Shown piece by piece: positions 35,391-46,706 of a stretch of 64,000 nucleotides of DNA; the stretch's first letter is position 1, and every line of letters starts with the position of its first letter. The stretch comes from Nitrospirillum iridis (GTDB lineage: Bacteria; Pseudomonadota; Alphaproteobacteria; Azospirillales; Azospirillaceae), in NCBI RefSeq assembly GCF_014205765.1, contig NZ_JACIIZ010000002.1, positions 310,001 to 374,000 of the forward strand. Direction: 5' to 3'. Under the pieces are notes generated by a model, which was not told the DNA's origin, ran no database searches, and saw only the letters and a list, made by a program, of their open reading frames with translations. The position numbers and the translations under genes were made by a program.

Positions 35391-36794
35391 CTATTCCTCA
35401 CCCTTTCCATCGCCACGCTCGTTGCCATGCACGCCCAGCGACTTCAGCTTGCGGTGCAGGGCCGAGCGTTCCATGCCGACGAAGGAGGCGGTGCGGGAGA
35501 TGTTGCCGCCGAAGCGCGTGACCTGGGCCAGCAGATATTCCCGCTCGAACACCTCGCGGGCATCGCGCAGCGGCAGGGACATGATCTCCCCACCCTTTTC
35601 CCAGCGCAGCACGGTCGGGGTGATGGAGCCGATTTCCGGCGGCAGCATGTCGGCGCGGATGGGCTCATCCGGGTCGCCCGGCACCATGATCAGCAACCAG
35701 TCCATCACATTGCGCAACTGGCGCACGTTGCCAGGCCACTCATAGGCCTGGAGCGCCGCCATGGCGTCCTCGCCCAGGATGCGCTGCGGCAGTCCGGAAG
35801 CGGTGGCGGAACGTTGCAGGAAATAGCGGGCCAGCAGGGGGATGTCCTCCCGCCGCTCCCGCAGCGACGGCACCTTCAGCGGCACCACCGCCAGGCGGTA
35901 GTACAGGTCCTGGCGGAACTGCCCGGCCTCGATCTCCGCCGCCAGATCGTGGTTGGTGCTGGCGATGACGCGGACGTCCACCTCCACCCGCGTGCTGCCG
36001 CCCACCCGCTCGAAGGTCTGCTCCTGCAGCACGCGCACGATCTTGCCCTGGGTTTCCAGGGGCATGTCCGCCACCTCGTCCAGGAACAGGGTGCCGCCGT
36101 GGGCCTGCTCGAAGGTGCCGACCTTGCGGCCGGCGCCGTCGATCGGATGTTCCGTCCCGAACAGCTCCACCTCCAAGCGGTCGGGCCGCATGGTGGCGCA
36201 ATTCAACGCCACGAAGGGGCCGTCGGCGCGGCGGGAATGCTCATGGATGATGCGGGCCACGATCTCCTTGCCGCTACCCGGCGGACCGCTGACCAGGACA
36301 CGGCTGCCGGTGGGCGACACCTTGTCCAGCGACTGGCGCAACTGGTTGATCATCAGCGACCGGCCGATCAGCTCCGTCTCCCCGCCGGCGCGCAGGCGCA
36401 GTTCGCGGTTCTCCCGGCGCAGGCGGGCGGCCTCGATGGCGCGTTCGACCAACAGCAACAGGCGGTCGGACTTGAAGGGCTTCTCGATGAAGTCGTAGGC
36501 GCCCTTCTTCAGGGCCGCCACCGCCGTCTCGATGGTGCCGTGGCCACTGATCATGACCACCGGCACCTCGGGATGGTCGCGCTTCATCTCATCCAGGATC
36601 TGCAGGCCGTCCAGGCGGCTGCCCTGCAGCCAGATGTCCAGGATGATCAGGCTGGGGCGGCGGGCGGCGACGGCGGCCAAGGCCTGGTCAGCGTCCGCCG
36701 CCTCGCGGGTCTTCATGCCCTCGTCTTCCAGGATGCCGGCGATCAGCATCCGGATATCGGCCTCGTCATCGACGATCAGAATGTCATGCGGCAT
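35391..36794 (-). CDS. ntrX: Nitrogen assimilation response regulator NtrX
   Basis: A 467-residue response regulator: receiver domain with D53 as phosphoacceptor (LIILDIWLQG), AAA+ domain with Walker A SGPPGSGKE and Walker B LFLDEVADMP, and a C-terminal Fis-type helix-turn-helix (GGNISRTASFVGMERSALHRKLKSLG). The GAFTGA loop that contacts sigma54 is absent; the equivalent region reads GTEHPIDGAG. This is typical of NtrX and implies it need not work with sigma54. With NtrY it controls nitrogen and redox/respiratory genes in alphaproteobacteria. It follows ntrY by 3 bases. Confidence 0.96.
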   Translation of the reverse strand: MPHDILIVDDEADIRMLIAGILEDEGMKTREAADADQALAAVAARRPSLIILDIWLQGSRLDGLQILDEMKRDHPEVPVVMISGHGTIETAVAALKKGAYDFIEKPFKSDRLLLLVERAIEAARLRRENRELRLRAGGETELIGRSLMINQLRQSLDKVSPTGSRVLVSGPPGSGKEIVARIIHEHSRRADGPFVALNCATMRPDRLEVELFGTEHPIDGAGRKVGTFEQAHGGTLFLDEVADMPLETQGKIVRVLQEQTFERVGGSTRVEVDVRVIASTNHDLAAEIEAGQFRQDLYYRLAVVPLKVPSLRERREDIPLLARYFLQRSATASGLPQRILGEDAMAALQAYEWPGNVRQLRNVMDWLLIMVPGDPDEPIRADMLPPEIGSITPTVLRWEKGGEIMSLPLRDAREVFEREYLLAQVTRFGGNISRTASFVGMERSALHRKLKSLGVHGNERGDGKGEE

Positions 36795-36797
36795 AGT

Positions 36798-39146
36798 TTA
36801 AACGCCTTTGGATGCACTGGTACCGGCCGGAGCCGGGGTCGCGGCCGTATCCGCGTCTTGCGGGGCGGCCGCCTGGATCAGGGGGAGGACCAGGGTGACG
36901 CGGGCGCCGCCGCTGGGATTGTCGTCCAATCCCAGGGTGCCGCCGTGGTCCTCCAGTATCTTCTTCACGATGGCCAGGCCCAGGCCGGTGCCCTTGGCCC
37001 GGGTGGTGACATAAGGTTCCGTCAGCCGGTCGCGCCCCTCATGGGGCAGGCCCTTGCCGTTGTCGGTGATGGTCAGGACGATGTGATCGTCCGCCCCCTC
37101 CACCTGCACGGTGATGTGGCCCGGCGGTGGCTCGACACCACCGGCGCCGTCCTCCTCGATCCGCCCCTCGATGGCCTCGACCGCGTTTTTCAGCAGGTTG
37201 GTCAGGGCCTGGGAGATCTGGCGGCCATCGCACTCCACCTCGATGCGCTCGGGCGGCAACAGGCTTTCGAACTTGATGCCGGTTTGGGCGGTCGCCTGAA
37301 GGAACACGGCCTGGCGGCACAGTTCCTGGATGTTCTGCGGCTTCATGACCGGCGTCGGCATGCGGGCGAAGGCCGAGAACTCATCCACCATGCGGCCGAT
37401 GTCGTCGACATGGCGGACGATGGTGTCGGTCATGGCCTTGAAGGTTTCCGGATCGCTGTGGATTTCCTTCAGGTATTTGCGGCGTAGGCGTTCGGCCGAC
37501 AGCTGGATGGGCGTCAGCGGATTCTTGATCTCATGGGCGATACGGCGAGCCACGTCGGCCCAGGCGGCCTTGCGCTGCGCCGACAGCAGCTCCGACACGT
37601 CGTCGAAGGTGATGACGAAGCCGCGGATACCGGCGCCGCTGGTATCCGCAGCCACCCGCACCAGCAGCGTGCGCTGGGTGTTGCCCCGCCGGATCTGCAC
37701 CTGCGCCTCCACCAGGCGCGAGGGGCGCCGACGGATGGCGGACATCAAATCCTCCAGCTCCGGCACCACCACCAGGATGTCGCGCCCCACCATCTCATGC
37801 AGGTCGGGAATGTTCAGCAGCAAGGCAGCGGACTGGTTGGGCAGGTTGATGAAGCCCTGCTCGTCCAGGCCGATGACACCGGCGGAAACGCCGGCCAGCA
37901 CCGCCTCGGTGAAGCGGCGGCGCAGGTCCAGCTGCCGGTTGGCCTCCACCAGGTCGCTGCGTTGGGACGACAACTGGCTGGTCATGCGGTTGAAGGCGCG
38001 GCTGAGCGAGGTCAACTCGTCCTCCGGCCCCGGCAGGATCTCCGGCACACGGGCCGTCAGATCGCCGGTGCGGATACGCTCCGCCGCGATGATCAGGGCG
38101 CTGATGGGCGTGATCAGGCTGTTGGCGAAGTTGAGGCCCGCCCAGATGGCGACCAGCAACAGCAGCAGTGAGACGATGATGAAGATCAGCGTCATCTTGG
38201 TCTGCAGACCAAAGCGCTGGCCTTCCAGCTCGGTATATTCGGCCACGGCGGTCTGGGCGGCGGTCATGTGTTCCATCACCGCCGCCTCCACCGGGCGGCC
38301 CAGCAGCAGGAAGATGTCGAAGTCCGGATCCAGGCGGATCAGCGCGGTGATGCGCTTGTCCTGTTCGTTGAACTCCACCGCCACCTCGCCCTTGCGGGCT
38401 TGCTCCATACGTTCCTTCGGCATCGCCTCCGGCTGGAAGACGGAGCCGAGGGTGTAGCTGCCGTACTGCCGCCCCTGCCCGTCGAAGATCACGGCCTCGG
38501 TGAAGGAGCGCTGGAACGACTCGTTGCGCAGGAAGGAATAGAGGTACAGCGGATCCAGGGTGATCAGCGGCCCCATGCGGTGGTCCAACAGGTCGTTGGC
38601 CACCCAGGAGGCGTCGTTGCGGATGGCGATCTTGTGCTCATCCAGATAGGCCCGCGCCACCACCAGGCTTTCGTTGACCGCGGTGCGCACCCGCTCGCTG
38701 AACCAGGATTGGACGCCGAGGTAAAAGAAGAAGGCGGAGAAGGCAGCCATGACGATGGCGGGCATGACGGCCAGCAGGCTGAACACCGCCACCAGCCGCA
38801 CGTGCAGGCGCGATCCCGCCAGGCCCCGGCGCCGCTCGATCCACAATCCCACGATGCGCCGGGCCATCAGCGCCAACAGCAGCAGCAGCAAGGCACCGTC
38901 CAGCGTCAGCAGCAGGCTGACGGTGTTGGCGTTGTTGCCGAAAGGCGGCTGCTGGGTCAGCGCCGCGTATGTGGCGAAGCCCGACAGCACGGCGGCGATG
39001 GCCAGCGCCACCGCCAGCTTGTTGCCCAACCCCAGCCGCGTGGCCCAGACGGACAGGCGGCGCCACCAGCTGTCCCCTTTGGGGCCCTGGGGAGGGGCCT
39101 GCGGGGCGGGTGGCGGGGCGACCAGGAGAGGGGGTGCTGCCGTCAT
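36798..39146 (-). CDS. ntrY: Membrane sensor histidine kinase NtrY
   Basis: A 782-residue kinase. Three or four N-terminal membrane helices (LAVALAIAAVLSGFATYAAL, VSLLLTLDGALLLLLLALMA, LVAVFSLLAVMPAIVMAAFSAFFFYLG) frame a periplasmic domain; another helix (LIFIIVSLLLLLVAIWAGL) precedes HAMP, PAS (RFTEAVLAGVSAGVIGLDEQG), HisKA with phosphoacceptor His in RRIAHEIKNPLTPIQL, and HATPase_c (N box LTNLLKNAVEAI, DNGKGLP, GTGLGLAIVKKI). It partners NtrX. The frame opens at 39272; ATG at 39146 is a better N terminus but its Shine-Dalgarno is weak. Confidence 0.95.
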   Translation of the reverse strand: MTAAPPLLVAPPPAPQAPPQGPKGDSWWRRLSVWATRLGLGNKLAVALAIAAVLSGFATYAALTQQPPFGNNANTVSLLLTLDGALLLLLLALMARRIVGLWIERRRGLAGSRLHVRLVAVFSLLAVMPAIVMAAFSAFFFYLGVQSWFSERVRTAVNESLVVARAYLDEHKIAIRNDASWVANDLLDHRMGPLITLDPLYLYSFLRNESFQRSFTEAVIFDGQGRQYGSYTLGSVFQPEAMPKERMEQARKGEVAVEFNEQDKRITALIRLDPDFDIFLLLGRPVEAAVMEHMTAAQTAVAEYTELEGQRFGLQTKMTLIFIIVSLLLLLVAIWAGLNFANSLITPISALIIAAERIRTGDLTARVPEILPGPEDELTSLSRAFNRMTSQLSSQRSDLVEANRQLDLRRRFTEAVLAGVSAGVIGLDEQGFINLPNQSAALLLNIPDLHEMVGRDILVVVPELEDLMSAIRRRPSRLVEAQVQIRRGNTQRTLLVRVAADTSGAGIRGFVITFDDVSELLSAQRKAAWADVARRIAHEIKNPLTPIQLSAERLRRKYLKEIHSDPETFKAMTDTIVRHVDDIGRMVDEFSAFARMPTPVMKPQNIQELCRQAVFLQATAQTGIKFESLLPPERIEVECDGRQISQALTNLLKNAVEAIEGRIEEDGAGGVEPPPGHITVQVEGADDHIVLTITDNGKGLPHEGRDRLTEPYVTTRAKGTGLGLAIVKKILEDHGGTLGLDDNPSGGARVTLVLPLIQAAAPQDADTAATPAPAGTSASKGV

Positions 39147-39456
39147 GGCGCGGCCCCCGGCGCCTTGTTCGGCCCCAGGGCCGGCGTCGCTGTGATTGAT
39201 GGTGAGACCGCGAAAAAGGCGAAACGATGCACGGTTCCTGCCAGGCCGGTGGTTTACACGGCGCGATGCCATCCCGTCCTAGGGATGGCGCGGGTAACAC
39301 CCACCGGACGACGCCGCCCGGTCCCAGACCAGAAAGGCACCGCCCGGAAGGGCTGCTGTTGCCCGGGCGCCAACCTCTGTTACCAGAATGCCACGCGGGT
39401 TTCCAGCCGTCGTCTTAGGGCCTACGGCGGAAGCCCCCCGGGAACCGCCGGCCCTG
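39147..39456. other. 310-base spacer between ntrC and ntrY
   Basis: No gene is visible. Two inverted repeats are: CCATCCC/GGGATGG (39269-39275 with 39282-39288, extended by CGCG/CGCG across a bulge) and CGCCCGG/CCGGGCG (39341-39347 with 39363-39369). On the minus strand the latter lies about 90 bases after the ntrC stop and is followed by a short TTTC, so it may be a weak terminator; the former would be in the ntrY leader. An independent ntrYX promoter is likely in this gap. Confidence 0.4.
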
Positions 39457-40911
<1,455 letters not shown>

Positions 40912-40914
40912 GGA

Positions 40915-42039
40915 TTAAACGCCCCCCTCTGACGCCGCCCGGCCCGGTGCGACCGGCAGCGAAACCTTGAAGATCGTGCGACGCGGCACGCTGTCGAAAT
41001 CGATGACCCCGCCATGGTCGCCAATGATCTTGGCCACCAGCGCCAGGCCCAGCCCCGTCCCGTTCATCTTCGTGGTGACGAAGGGATCGAACAGGTTGGC
41101 GCGCAGGTCTTCGGGAATGCCGTCGCCATTGTCCTGCACGCTGATCAGCAGCGGCAGATGGACCCGGCTGTCCGATCCCGGCACGGCCAGGCGGACGCCG
41201 TGCTGATAGGCGGTGGACAGGACGATTTCCCCACCTTTCTCCGGGCAGGCCTCGGCCGCGTTCTTCACCAGGTTCAGGAAGATCTGGATCAGCTGGTCGC
41301 GGTTGCCCAGCACCGGCGGCAACGACGGATCGTAGCGCTCGATGAAACGGATGGCGCGGCCGAAGCCGCTCTGCGCCACACGGCGCACATGTTCCAGCAC
41401 GCCATGGATGTTCACCGCCGTCTTTTCCAACGGCCGGCCGTCGGTGAAGACCTCCATGCGGTCGACCAGGGCGACGATGCGATCGGCCTCATCACAGATC
41501 AGGCGGGTCAGCATGCGGTCGCCTTCCGTGGCGTTTTCCTCCAGCAGCTGGGCCGCCCCCCGGATGCCGGACAGCGGATTCTTCACCTCGTGCGCCAGCA
41601 TGGCCGCCATGGCGACGACGGAGCGGGCGGCACCCCGGTGGGTCAGCTGGTTGTCGATCTTGCGGGCGATGGAACGCTCATGCAGCGACAGGACCACCAG
41701 GTCAGGCGGGTCGGACAGCGGCGCCGCCTTGGCCGTCAGGAAATGCAGACCGATGCGCGGCGTCTCCAGCATGATGCTGTAGTCTGACACGCTGCCGCCC
41801 GTCACCCGCGCCTGGTCGATCAGGGAGAAGACGGGGCTGTCGCCCGGGATCAGGGTGTCGAGCAGGCTGCCCACCAGCAGGCTGGCGCTGGCGTCGAAGA
41901 ATTCCTCCGCCTGCAAATTGGCGAAATGGACGCGCCGTTGCCGGTCGATGACCAGGATGGGTTCCGGCAGCGCGGAGAGTATGGCTGTGGGGTCGACCAC
42001 GCCGTTCGCCGGGACCACCACGGCCGCAGTCCGCGCCAT
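40915..42039 (-). CDS. ntrB: Nitrogen regulation sensor kinase NtrB
   Basis: A 374-residue soluble histidine kinase. An N-terminal PAS domain ([25 protein letters not shown]) is followed by the dimerisation/phosphotransfer helix with H150 ([20 protein letters not shown]) and the ATPase domain with N box [19 protein letters not shown] and [12 protein letters not shown]. It phosphorylates or dephosphorylates NtrC under control of PII proteins. Its ATG overlaps the dusB TGA by one base (TGATG), so it is coupled to dusB, the long-known nifR3-ntrB-ntrC operon arrangement. Confidence 0.97.
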   Translation of the reverse strand: MARTAAVVVPANGVVDPTAILSALPEPILVIDRQRRVHFANLQAEEFFDASASLLVGSLLDTLIPGDSPVFSLIDQARVTGGSVSDYSIMLETPRIGLHFLTAKAAPLSDPPDLVVLSLHERSIARKIDNQLTHRGAARSVVAMAAMLAHEVKNPLSGIRGAAQLLEENATEGDRMLTRLICDEADRIVALVDRMEVFTDGRPLEKTAVNIHGVLEHVRRVAQSGFGRAIRFIERYDPSLPPVLGNRDQLIQIFLNLVKNAAEACPEKGGEIVLSTAYQHGVRLAVPGSDSRVHLPLLISVQDNGDGIPEDLRANLFDPFVTTKMNGTGLGLALVAKIIGDHGGVIDFDSVPRRTIFKVSLPVAPGRAASEGGV

Positions 42040-43124
42040 CAGGCAGCCGCCTTTCCGCTGGTCACGTCGTCGTTTTCGGCGTCGCAGCCGGGCTCGGTGA
42101 CGCCCCGGCCGGACAGGTCGCGGCCGATGATGCCGCGATCCAGCAGGTCCTGGTACCAGCCGCGCACGAAATCCTTCACCGCTTCCGCCTTCTCGATGGT
42201 GTTCACCTTGGCGCGGTATTCGGCCGACCCCGGCAGGCCCTTGGAGTACCAGGCGATATGCTTGCGGCCGATCTTGAGCCCGGCATCGGTGCCGTAATGC
42301 TCCAGGATGGCCTCATAATGTTCCAGCACCAGGTCGCGCTGGTCCACCAGCGCCGGCTCCGCCGGGGGCGTGCCGGTGCGCAGCATCTGGATGACCTGGT
42401 TCACGAACCAGGGCCGGCCATAGGTGCCACGGCCGATCATGACGCCATCGGCCCCGCTCTCTTCCAGGCAGCGGGTGACGTCGGGGAAGTCGACGATGTC
42501 GCCGTTGGCGATGATCGGCAGGCTGACGGCATCCTTCACCTGGCGGATGAAGGCCCAGTCGGCCACACCGTTGTACATCTGGTTGCGGGTGCGGCCGTGC
42601 ACGGTGATCATGCGGATGCCGCACTCCTCCGCGATCTTGGCCAGCCGCGGGGCATTTAGGTTCCGCTCATCCCAGCCCTTGCGCATCTTCAGCGTCACCG
42701 GCACGGACACGGCCTTCACCACCGCCTCCAGGATGCGGCCGGCCAGCGGCTCATCCTTCATCAGCGCGGACCCGGCGTAGCCGTTCACCACCTTCTTCAC
42801 CGGGCAGCCGAAATTGATGTCGATGATGGCGGCACCGCGGTCGACGCACAGCTTGGCCGCCTCCGCCATCGCCTCAGGCTCGCACCCCGCCAACTGGACG
42901 GAAAGGATGCCTTCGGCCGCGTCGGGATCGATCTTCTTTTCCGATTCCCGGGTGGCGCGGATCATCGCCTGGCTGGCGATCATCTCGGAAACGACCAAGC
43001 CGGCACCGGCGCGCTTCACCAGACGGCGGAAGGGCGTGTCGGTCACCCCAGACATGGGGGCGAGGATCACCGGATCCTCGATGGTGACGGGACCGACCTG
43101 GATCGGCGCTAACTTACTGCCCAT
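42039..43124 (-). CDS. dusB: tRNA-dihydrouridine synthase DusB (NifR3)
   Basis: A 361-residue FMN enzyme of the DUS family: [20 protein letters not shown], the [16 protein letters not shown] strand, [19 protein letters not shown] with the catalytic Cys, and the FMN-phosphate segment ANGDIVDF...[13 protein letters not shown]. It reduces specific uridines in the D-loop of tRNA. The gene is the first of the dusB-ntrB-ntrC operon. A 190-base divergent gap separates it from ispDF. The sequence is normal for the family. Confidence 0.96.
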   Translation of the reverse strand: MGSKLAPIQVGPVTIEDPVILAPMSGVTDTPFRRLVKRAGAGLVVSEMIASQAMIRATRESEKKIDPDAAEGILSVQLAGCEPEAMAEAAKLCVDRGAAIIDINFGCPVKKVVNGYAGSALMKDEPLAGRILEAVVKAVSVPVTLKMRKGWDERNLNAPRLAKIAEECGIRMITVHGRTRNQMYNGVADWAFIRQVKDAVSLPIIANGDIVDFPDVTRCLEESGADGVMIGRGTYGRPWFVNQVIQMLRTGTPPAEPALVDQRDLVLEHYEAILEHYGTDAGLKIGRKHIAWYSKGLPGSAEYRAKVNTIEKAEAVKDFVRGWYQDLLDRGIIGRDLSGRGVTEPGCDAENDDVTSGKAAA

Positions 43125-43314
43125 TTCCTAGGCGCTTTCCATGACTGCTACAAAATTAGGCGTTCAAGCTATCATGAGCCCCCGCCAAAGGGAAGCGGTG
43201 CCACGGAAGATGGCAGATGCGGCCACGGAATGCCGGGGTATGGCCGGGGGTATGACAGATCGTGACGCCGATGAGCAAACAAGCCTAGCGATCCGGTCTT
43301 AAGGAGAGATATCT

Positions 43315-44547
43315 GTGATCCGGCAATCGGGATATTTCTTGGGTCCCGACCCTGAATCCCCAATTCTCCGGTATCTTGAAACGACCATGCCGTCCTGCCT
43401 CGCCCTCATCGTCGCCGCCGGCAGCGGCTCCCGCTTCGGCGGGGACCTGCCCAAACAGTATCTGACCCTGGCCGGCCGCGCCGTCCTGGCGCGCACCGTG
43501 GCCGCCTTCCAAAGCCATCCGCAGGTGACGGCCGTACGGGTGGTGATCAACCCCGCCCACCGCGACCTGTATGACGAGGCCGTGGCCGGCCTGGATCTGC
43601 CCCCGCCGGTGGCCGGCGGCGCCACCCGGCAGGACAGTGTGCGCAACGGGCTGGAGGCCGCGGCTGAGGGCGGCCATGATCTCGTGCTCATCCATGACGC
43701 CGCCCGCCCGTTGGTGGACGCGGCCAGCATCTCCGCCGTCATCAACGCCTTGGCCGAGGTGCCGGCGGCCCTGGCGGCGGCCAGCGTCAGCGACACGCTG
43801 AAGCGCGCGGACCAGGACGGCGCCGTGGCCGCCACGGTGGACCGCACGGCGTTATGGCGGGCGCTGACCCCGCAGGGCTTCCGCTTCAAGGACATCCTGA
43901 AGGCGCACCGCGACCTGGCGGGCCTGGAACTGACCGACGACGCCGCCGTGGCGGAAAAGGCGGGATTGCCCGTGCGCCTGGTGCCCACCAACCCCGACAA
44001 CCTGAAAGTGACCCATGCCGAGGATCTGGCGCGGGCGGAGAAGATCATCATGAACGAGTTGGGCGACGTCCGCGTGGGCCATGGCTATGACGTGCACAAG
44101 TTCACCGAGGGTGACCACATCATCCTCTGCGGGCTGAAGGTGCCGCACACCCATAAGCTGGAGGGCCATTCCGACGCCGACGTGGGCCTGCACGCCCTGA
44201 CCGACGCCATCCTGGGCGCCATCGGCGCCGGCGACATCGGCAGCCACTTCCCCCCCACGGATGAGCGCTGGCGCGGCGCCGACAGCGGCAAGTTCCTGCA
44301 GCACGCCGCCAGCCTGGTCACGGCCAAGGGCGGCGCCATCGCCCATTGCGACATCACCGTCATCTGCGAGCGCCCCAAGGTGGGCCCGCATCGCGAGGCC
44401 ATGGTGGCCCGCGTGGCGGAACTGCTGGCGATCGCGCCGGACCGCGTGTCGGTGAAGGCCACCACCACCGAGGGCCTGGGCTTCACCGGCCGGCGCGAGG
44501 GCATCGCCGCCATGGCGACCTGCACCGTCCGTCTGCCCTGGGCATAA
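43315..44547 (+). CDS. ispDF: Bifunctional IspD/IspF (MEP pathway)
   Basis: A 410-residue fusion. The IspD half (CDP-ME synthase) has [23 protein letters not shown] in sequence, [11 protein letters not shown] and [12 protein letters not shown]; the IspF half (MEcPP synthase) begins at [12 protein letters not shown] with the zinc Asp/His, then [20 protein letters not shown] and HFPPTDERW, and ends [12 protein letters not shown]. The fusion is common in alphaproteobacteria and catalyses the third and fifth steps of isoprenoid precursor synthesis. Start choice: AAGGAGAG lies eight bases before GTG at 43315, while the ATG at 43387, where homologues usually begin, has no clear Shine-Dalgarno. The GTG start adds 24 residues. 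Confidence 0.93.
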   Translation: MIRQSGYFLGPDPESPILRYLETTMPSCLALIVAAGSGSRFGGDLPKQYLTLAGRAVLARTVAAFQSHPQVTAVRVVINPAHRDLYDEAVAGLDLPPPVAGGATRQDSVRNGLEAAAEGGHDLVLIHDAARPLVDAASISAVINALAEVPAALAAASVSDTLKRADQDGAVAATVDRTALWRALTPQGFRFKDILKAHRDLAGLELTDDAAVAEKAGLPVRLVPTNPDNLKVTHAEDLARAEKIIMNELGDVRVGHGYDVHKFTEGDHIILCGLKVPHTHKLEGHSDADVGLHALTDAILGAIGAGDIGSHFPPTDERWRGADSGKFLQHAASLVTAKGGAIAHCDITVICERPKVGPHREAMVARVAELLAIAPDRVSVKATTTEGLGFTGRREGIAAMATCTVRLPWA

Positions 44548-44551
44548 GCCC

Positions 44552-45049
44552 ATGTTCCCGGCGGAGATCACCCGGAGTGCTGAACGGCTGCTAGCGGCGG
44601 CCCAAGCGGAAGGCCTGTGGCTTGCCACGGCCGAGTCCTGCACCGGCGGCCTGATCGCCGCCAGCCTGACGGCGATATCCGGTTCCTCCGCCGTGGTCGA
44701 CCGCGGCGTGGTCACCTACAGCAACCAGGCCAAGGTTGACCTGCTGGGCGTGCCCGATGGCCTGATCGCCCTGCACGGCGCCGTCAGCCGCGAGGTGGCG
44801 CACGCGATGGCGGAGGGGCTGCTGGCCCGCTCGCGCGCCGACATCGCCCTGTCGGTCACCGGCATCGCCGGCCCCGGCGGCGGCAGCCTGGAAAAGCCGG
44901 TGGGCCTGGTCTATCTGGGCTGCGCCCGCCGCGACCAAGCGGTGGTGGTGGAGCGCCACGTCTTCCCCGGCGACCGCGAGGCGGTGCGCCTGGCCGCCGT
45001 GGCCCGGTCCCTGGCGCTGGGACTGGCCGCCACGGCGCGGGAAGAATAG
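44552..45049 (+). CDS. pncC: CinA-family nicotinamide-nucleotide amidohydrolase (PncC)
   Basis: A 165-residue stand-alone CinA C-terminal domain: LWLATAESCTGGLIAASLTAI with the catalytic Ser/Cys region, VVTYSNQAKVDLLGV, GAVSREVAHAMAEGLL and SVTGIAGPGGGSLEKPVGLVY. PncC deamidates nicotinamide mononucleotide to nicotinate mononucleotide for NAD recycling. Only 4 bases separate it from ispDF, and a small hairpin TGGGC-ATAA-GCCCA spans the ispDF stop and ends at the ATG of this gene, so coupled translation is likely. The alphaproteobacterial order ispDF-cinA is common. Confidence 0.92.
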   Translation: MFPAEITRSAERLLAAAQAEGLWLATAESCTGGLIAASLTAISGSSAVVDRGVVTYSNQAKVDLLGVPDGLIALHGAVSREVAHAMAEGLLARSRADIALSVTGIAGPGGGSLEKPVGLVYLGCARRDQAVVVERHVFPGDREAVRLAAVARSLALGLAATAREE

Positions 45050-45052
45050 CGT

Positions 45053-45826
45053 TCACGGCCCTGCCAGCCACCAATCCAGCGCGTCGGTGATCATCTCGGG
45101 CGGCACGACGTGGCCGCCCTCGAATACCCGCACCTCCACGGCGAACCCGTGCCGCCCCAGGGCCGGCGCCGTGGCGCGCGCCGTCTCCTCCAACGGCAGC
45201 ACGCGGTCGGCCTTGCCATGGCTGATGAAAATCCGCGCCGAGGCACCGCCCGGCGAATCGCCCCGGGTGTGCGGCGGCGCGATCCGGCCGGGTGAAAAGG
45301 CGATCAGGGTGCGGAACAGGCCCAGGTTTTCCGGTCCGAACGACAGGGCGTAGGTCGCCCCGTCGGAAAAGCCGGCCAGCGCCACCCGGGCCGGGTCCAC
45401 GGCATAGCGGGCGAAGACCGGCGCCAGGAAGGCGTCGATGCGCGGCGGATCGGCACCGTAGCGGGGCCCCCAGCGCTCATCGACCTCCCGCTTGCGCGCG
45501 GCCAGCATGTCCCAGGTGTAGTCGTTGGAATCGGGCGCCGCGACGATGACGCCCCGGGCCTCCGCCGCCGGCAGGAACAGGCGCACCATGTCGGCGCCGC
45601 GCTGGCCGGCGCCGTGCAGGACGACCAGCAGCGGCAGGGGTGTTCCCGGCTGATAGGTCCCAGGCACGTAGACCACGCCATCGCCCAGGCGGAGGATGCC
45701 CCGGGGAACCTCCCCGACCGGCGGCGGGATCTGCGGCCGGGCCGCGAGATGCACGATATCGTCCCCCAATGCCGGCCCCGCCATCAGCAGGAGGCAGGCC
45801 ACCACCCGCGCGATACGCCCCCGCAT
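45053..45826 (-). CDS. Secreted alpha/beta hydrolase (esterase / depolymerase-like)
   Basis: A 257-residue protein with a signal peptide (RIARVVACLLLMAGPALG). The fold shows the oxyanion HGAGQRG, the nucleophile elbow AGFSDGATYALSFG (G-F-S-D-G), an Asp near HGKADRVLP and the His in EGGHVVPPE. It resembles LpqC/PHB-depolymerase-type and phospholipase/carboxylesterase family esterases acting outside the cytoplasm. The substrate is unknown. ATG at 45826 has GGAGG nine bases upstream; the open frame reaches 45889. It converges with the pncC gene after 3 bases. Confidence 0.82.
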   Translation of the reverse strand: MRGRIARVVACLLLMAGPALGDDIVHLAARPQIPPPVGEVPRGILRLGDGVVYVPGTYQPGTPLPLLVVLHGAGQRGADMVRLFLPAAEARGVIVAAPDSNDYTWDMLAARKREVDERWGPRYGADPPRIDAFLAPVFARYAVDPARVALAGFSDGATYALSFGPENLGLFRTLIAFSPGRIAPPHTRGDSPGGASARIFISHGKADRVLPLEETARATAPALGRHGFAVEVRVFEGGHVVPPEMITDALDWWLAGP

Positions 45827-46019
45827 CTCCCCCGCCCTCCAGTCACCAGTCCCGGTCCCAAGCCTGAGGCGTCCCTGAAGGGTCGTCAACCGCTGGACGG
45901 CCCCATATGAGCCCTTCCGACCATTGCCCGATCCTGACCGGCCGGGGCATAGTCTGGGCGGCCAGCCACCCAGAGTTCAGTCCGGGAGCCGCCACCATAC
46001 AGCCTGGGGGAATGAGAGC

Positions 46020-46697
46020 ATGACGCGTACCCGGATCGCCGCCGCGATCGCCCTGGTATGGGCCGCCCTGGCTGGGGCCGTCAGCCCCGCCCTGGCCGAC
46101 GACCAAGCCAACACGGCCAGGCTGTTCGCTGATCCCGGGGTACGGCAGATGACCCTGGCCACGGCCCAGCAGTCGGCCGTGGTCATGAACAGCCCCTGCC
46201 CCGGCGCCCAGGCCACGGTGTCGACCGACGTGGCGGTGTTCCAGCCGCTGGTGTTCGATGCCGCGGGGCAGTTGCAGACCGGCATCTGGCGCCAGCAGGT
46301 GACGCTCGCCGGCTGCGGCGTCACCCGCACGCTGAACGTCCTGGGCTGGAAACAGGCGGGCCAGGCGATATCGATGGGCGCCCTGCTGCCCGGCGGCACC
46401 CACACCGACGTGCTGCTGCAGCGCGACGCCATCGGCCAGGTGGATCAGTTGCTGAAGACCGCCCCCAACACCAGCGAGCCCGGCTGCGCCCGCGAATATG
46501 TGGCCGACACCCGCTTCGTCGACCGGGAGGCCGCACCCGTGGCTGGCGGCAAGTCCCCACCCTGGCGGGAGGTATGGACCTTGCACACCTGCACCAAGCG
46601 GATCGAGGTGCCGGTGCGCTTCATCCCCGACGCCACCGGCACCACCATCGTCGCCGGCCCGCAGAACGCCGTGACGGTCGCGCCGCTGGGCCAGTGA
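46020..46697 (+). CDS. Secreted protein of unknown function
   Basis: A 225-residue protein with a good Sec signal peptide (RTRIAAAIALVWAALAGAVSPALA, cleavage before DDQ). I do not recognise the family. Mature region has four cysteines at NSPCPGA, LAGCGVT, SEPGCARE and LHTCTKR, probably forming two disulfides in the periplasm. It is otherwise beta-rich (VAVFQPLVFDAAGQ, VTLAGCGVTRTLNVLGW, VPVRFIPDATGTTIVAGP). The frame extends to 45924; ATG at 46020 fits the signal peptide. It converges with the GH43 gene 9 bases downstream. Confidence 0.7.
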   Translation: MTRTRIAAAIALVWAALAGAVSPALADDQANTARLFADPGVRQMTLATAQQSAVVMNSPCPGAQATVSTDVAVFQPLVFDAAGQLQTGIWRQQVTLAGCGVTRTLNVLGWKQAGQAISMGALLPGGTHTDVLLQRDAIGQVDQLLKTAPNTSEPGCAREYVADTRFVDREAAPVAGGKSPPWREVWTLHTCTKRIEVPVRFIPDATGTTIVAGPQNAVTVAPLGQ

Positions 46698-46706
46698 CTG
46701 GGCGGC

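Noticed and set aside
43192..43203. Possible sigma54 promoter upstream of dusB-ntrBC
   Set aside because: TGGCAC is present on the minus strand at 43203-43198, but the -12 position reads CCCT rather than TTGC at the required spacing.
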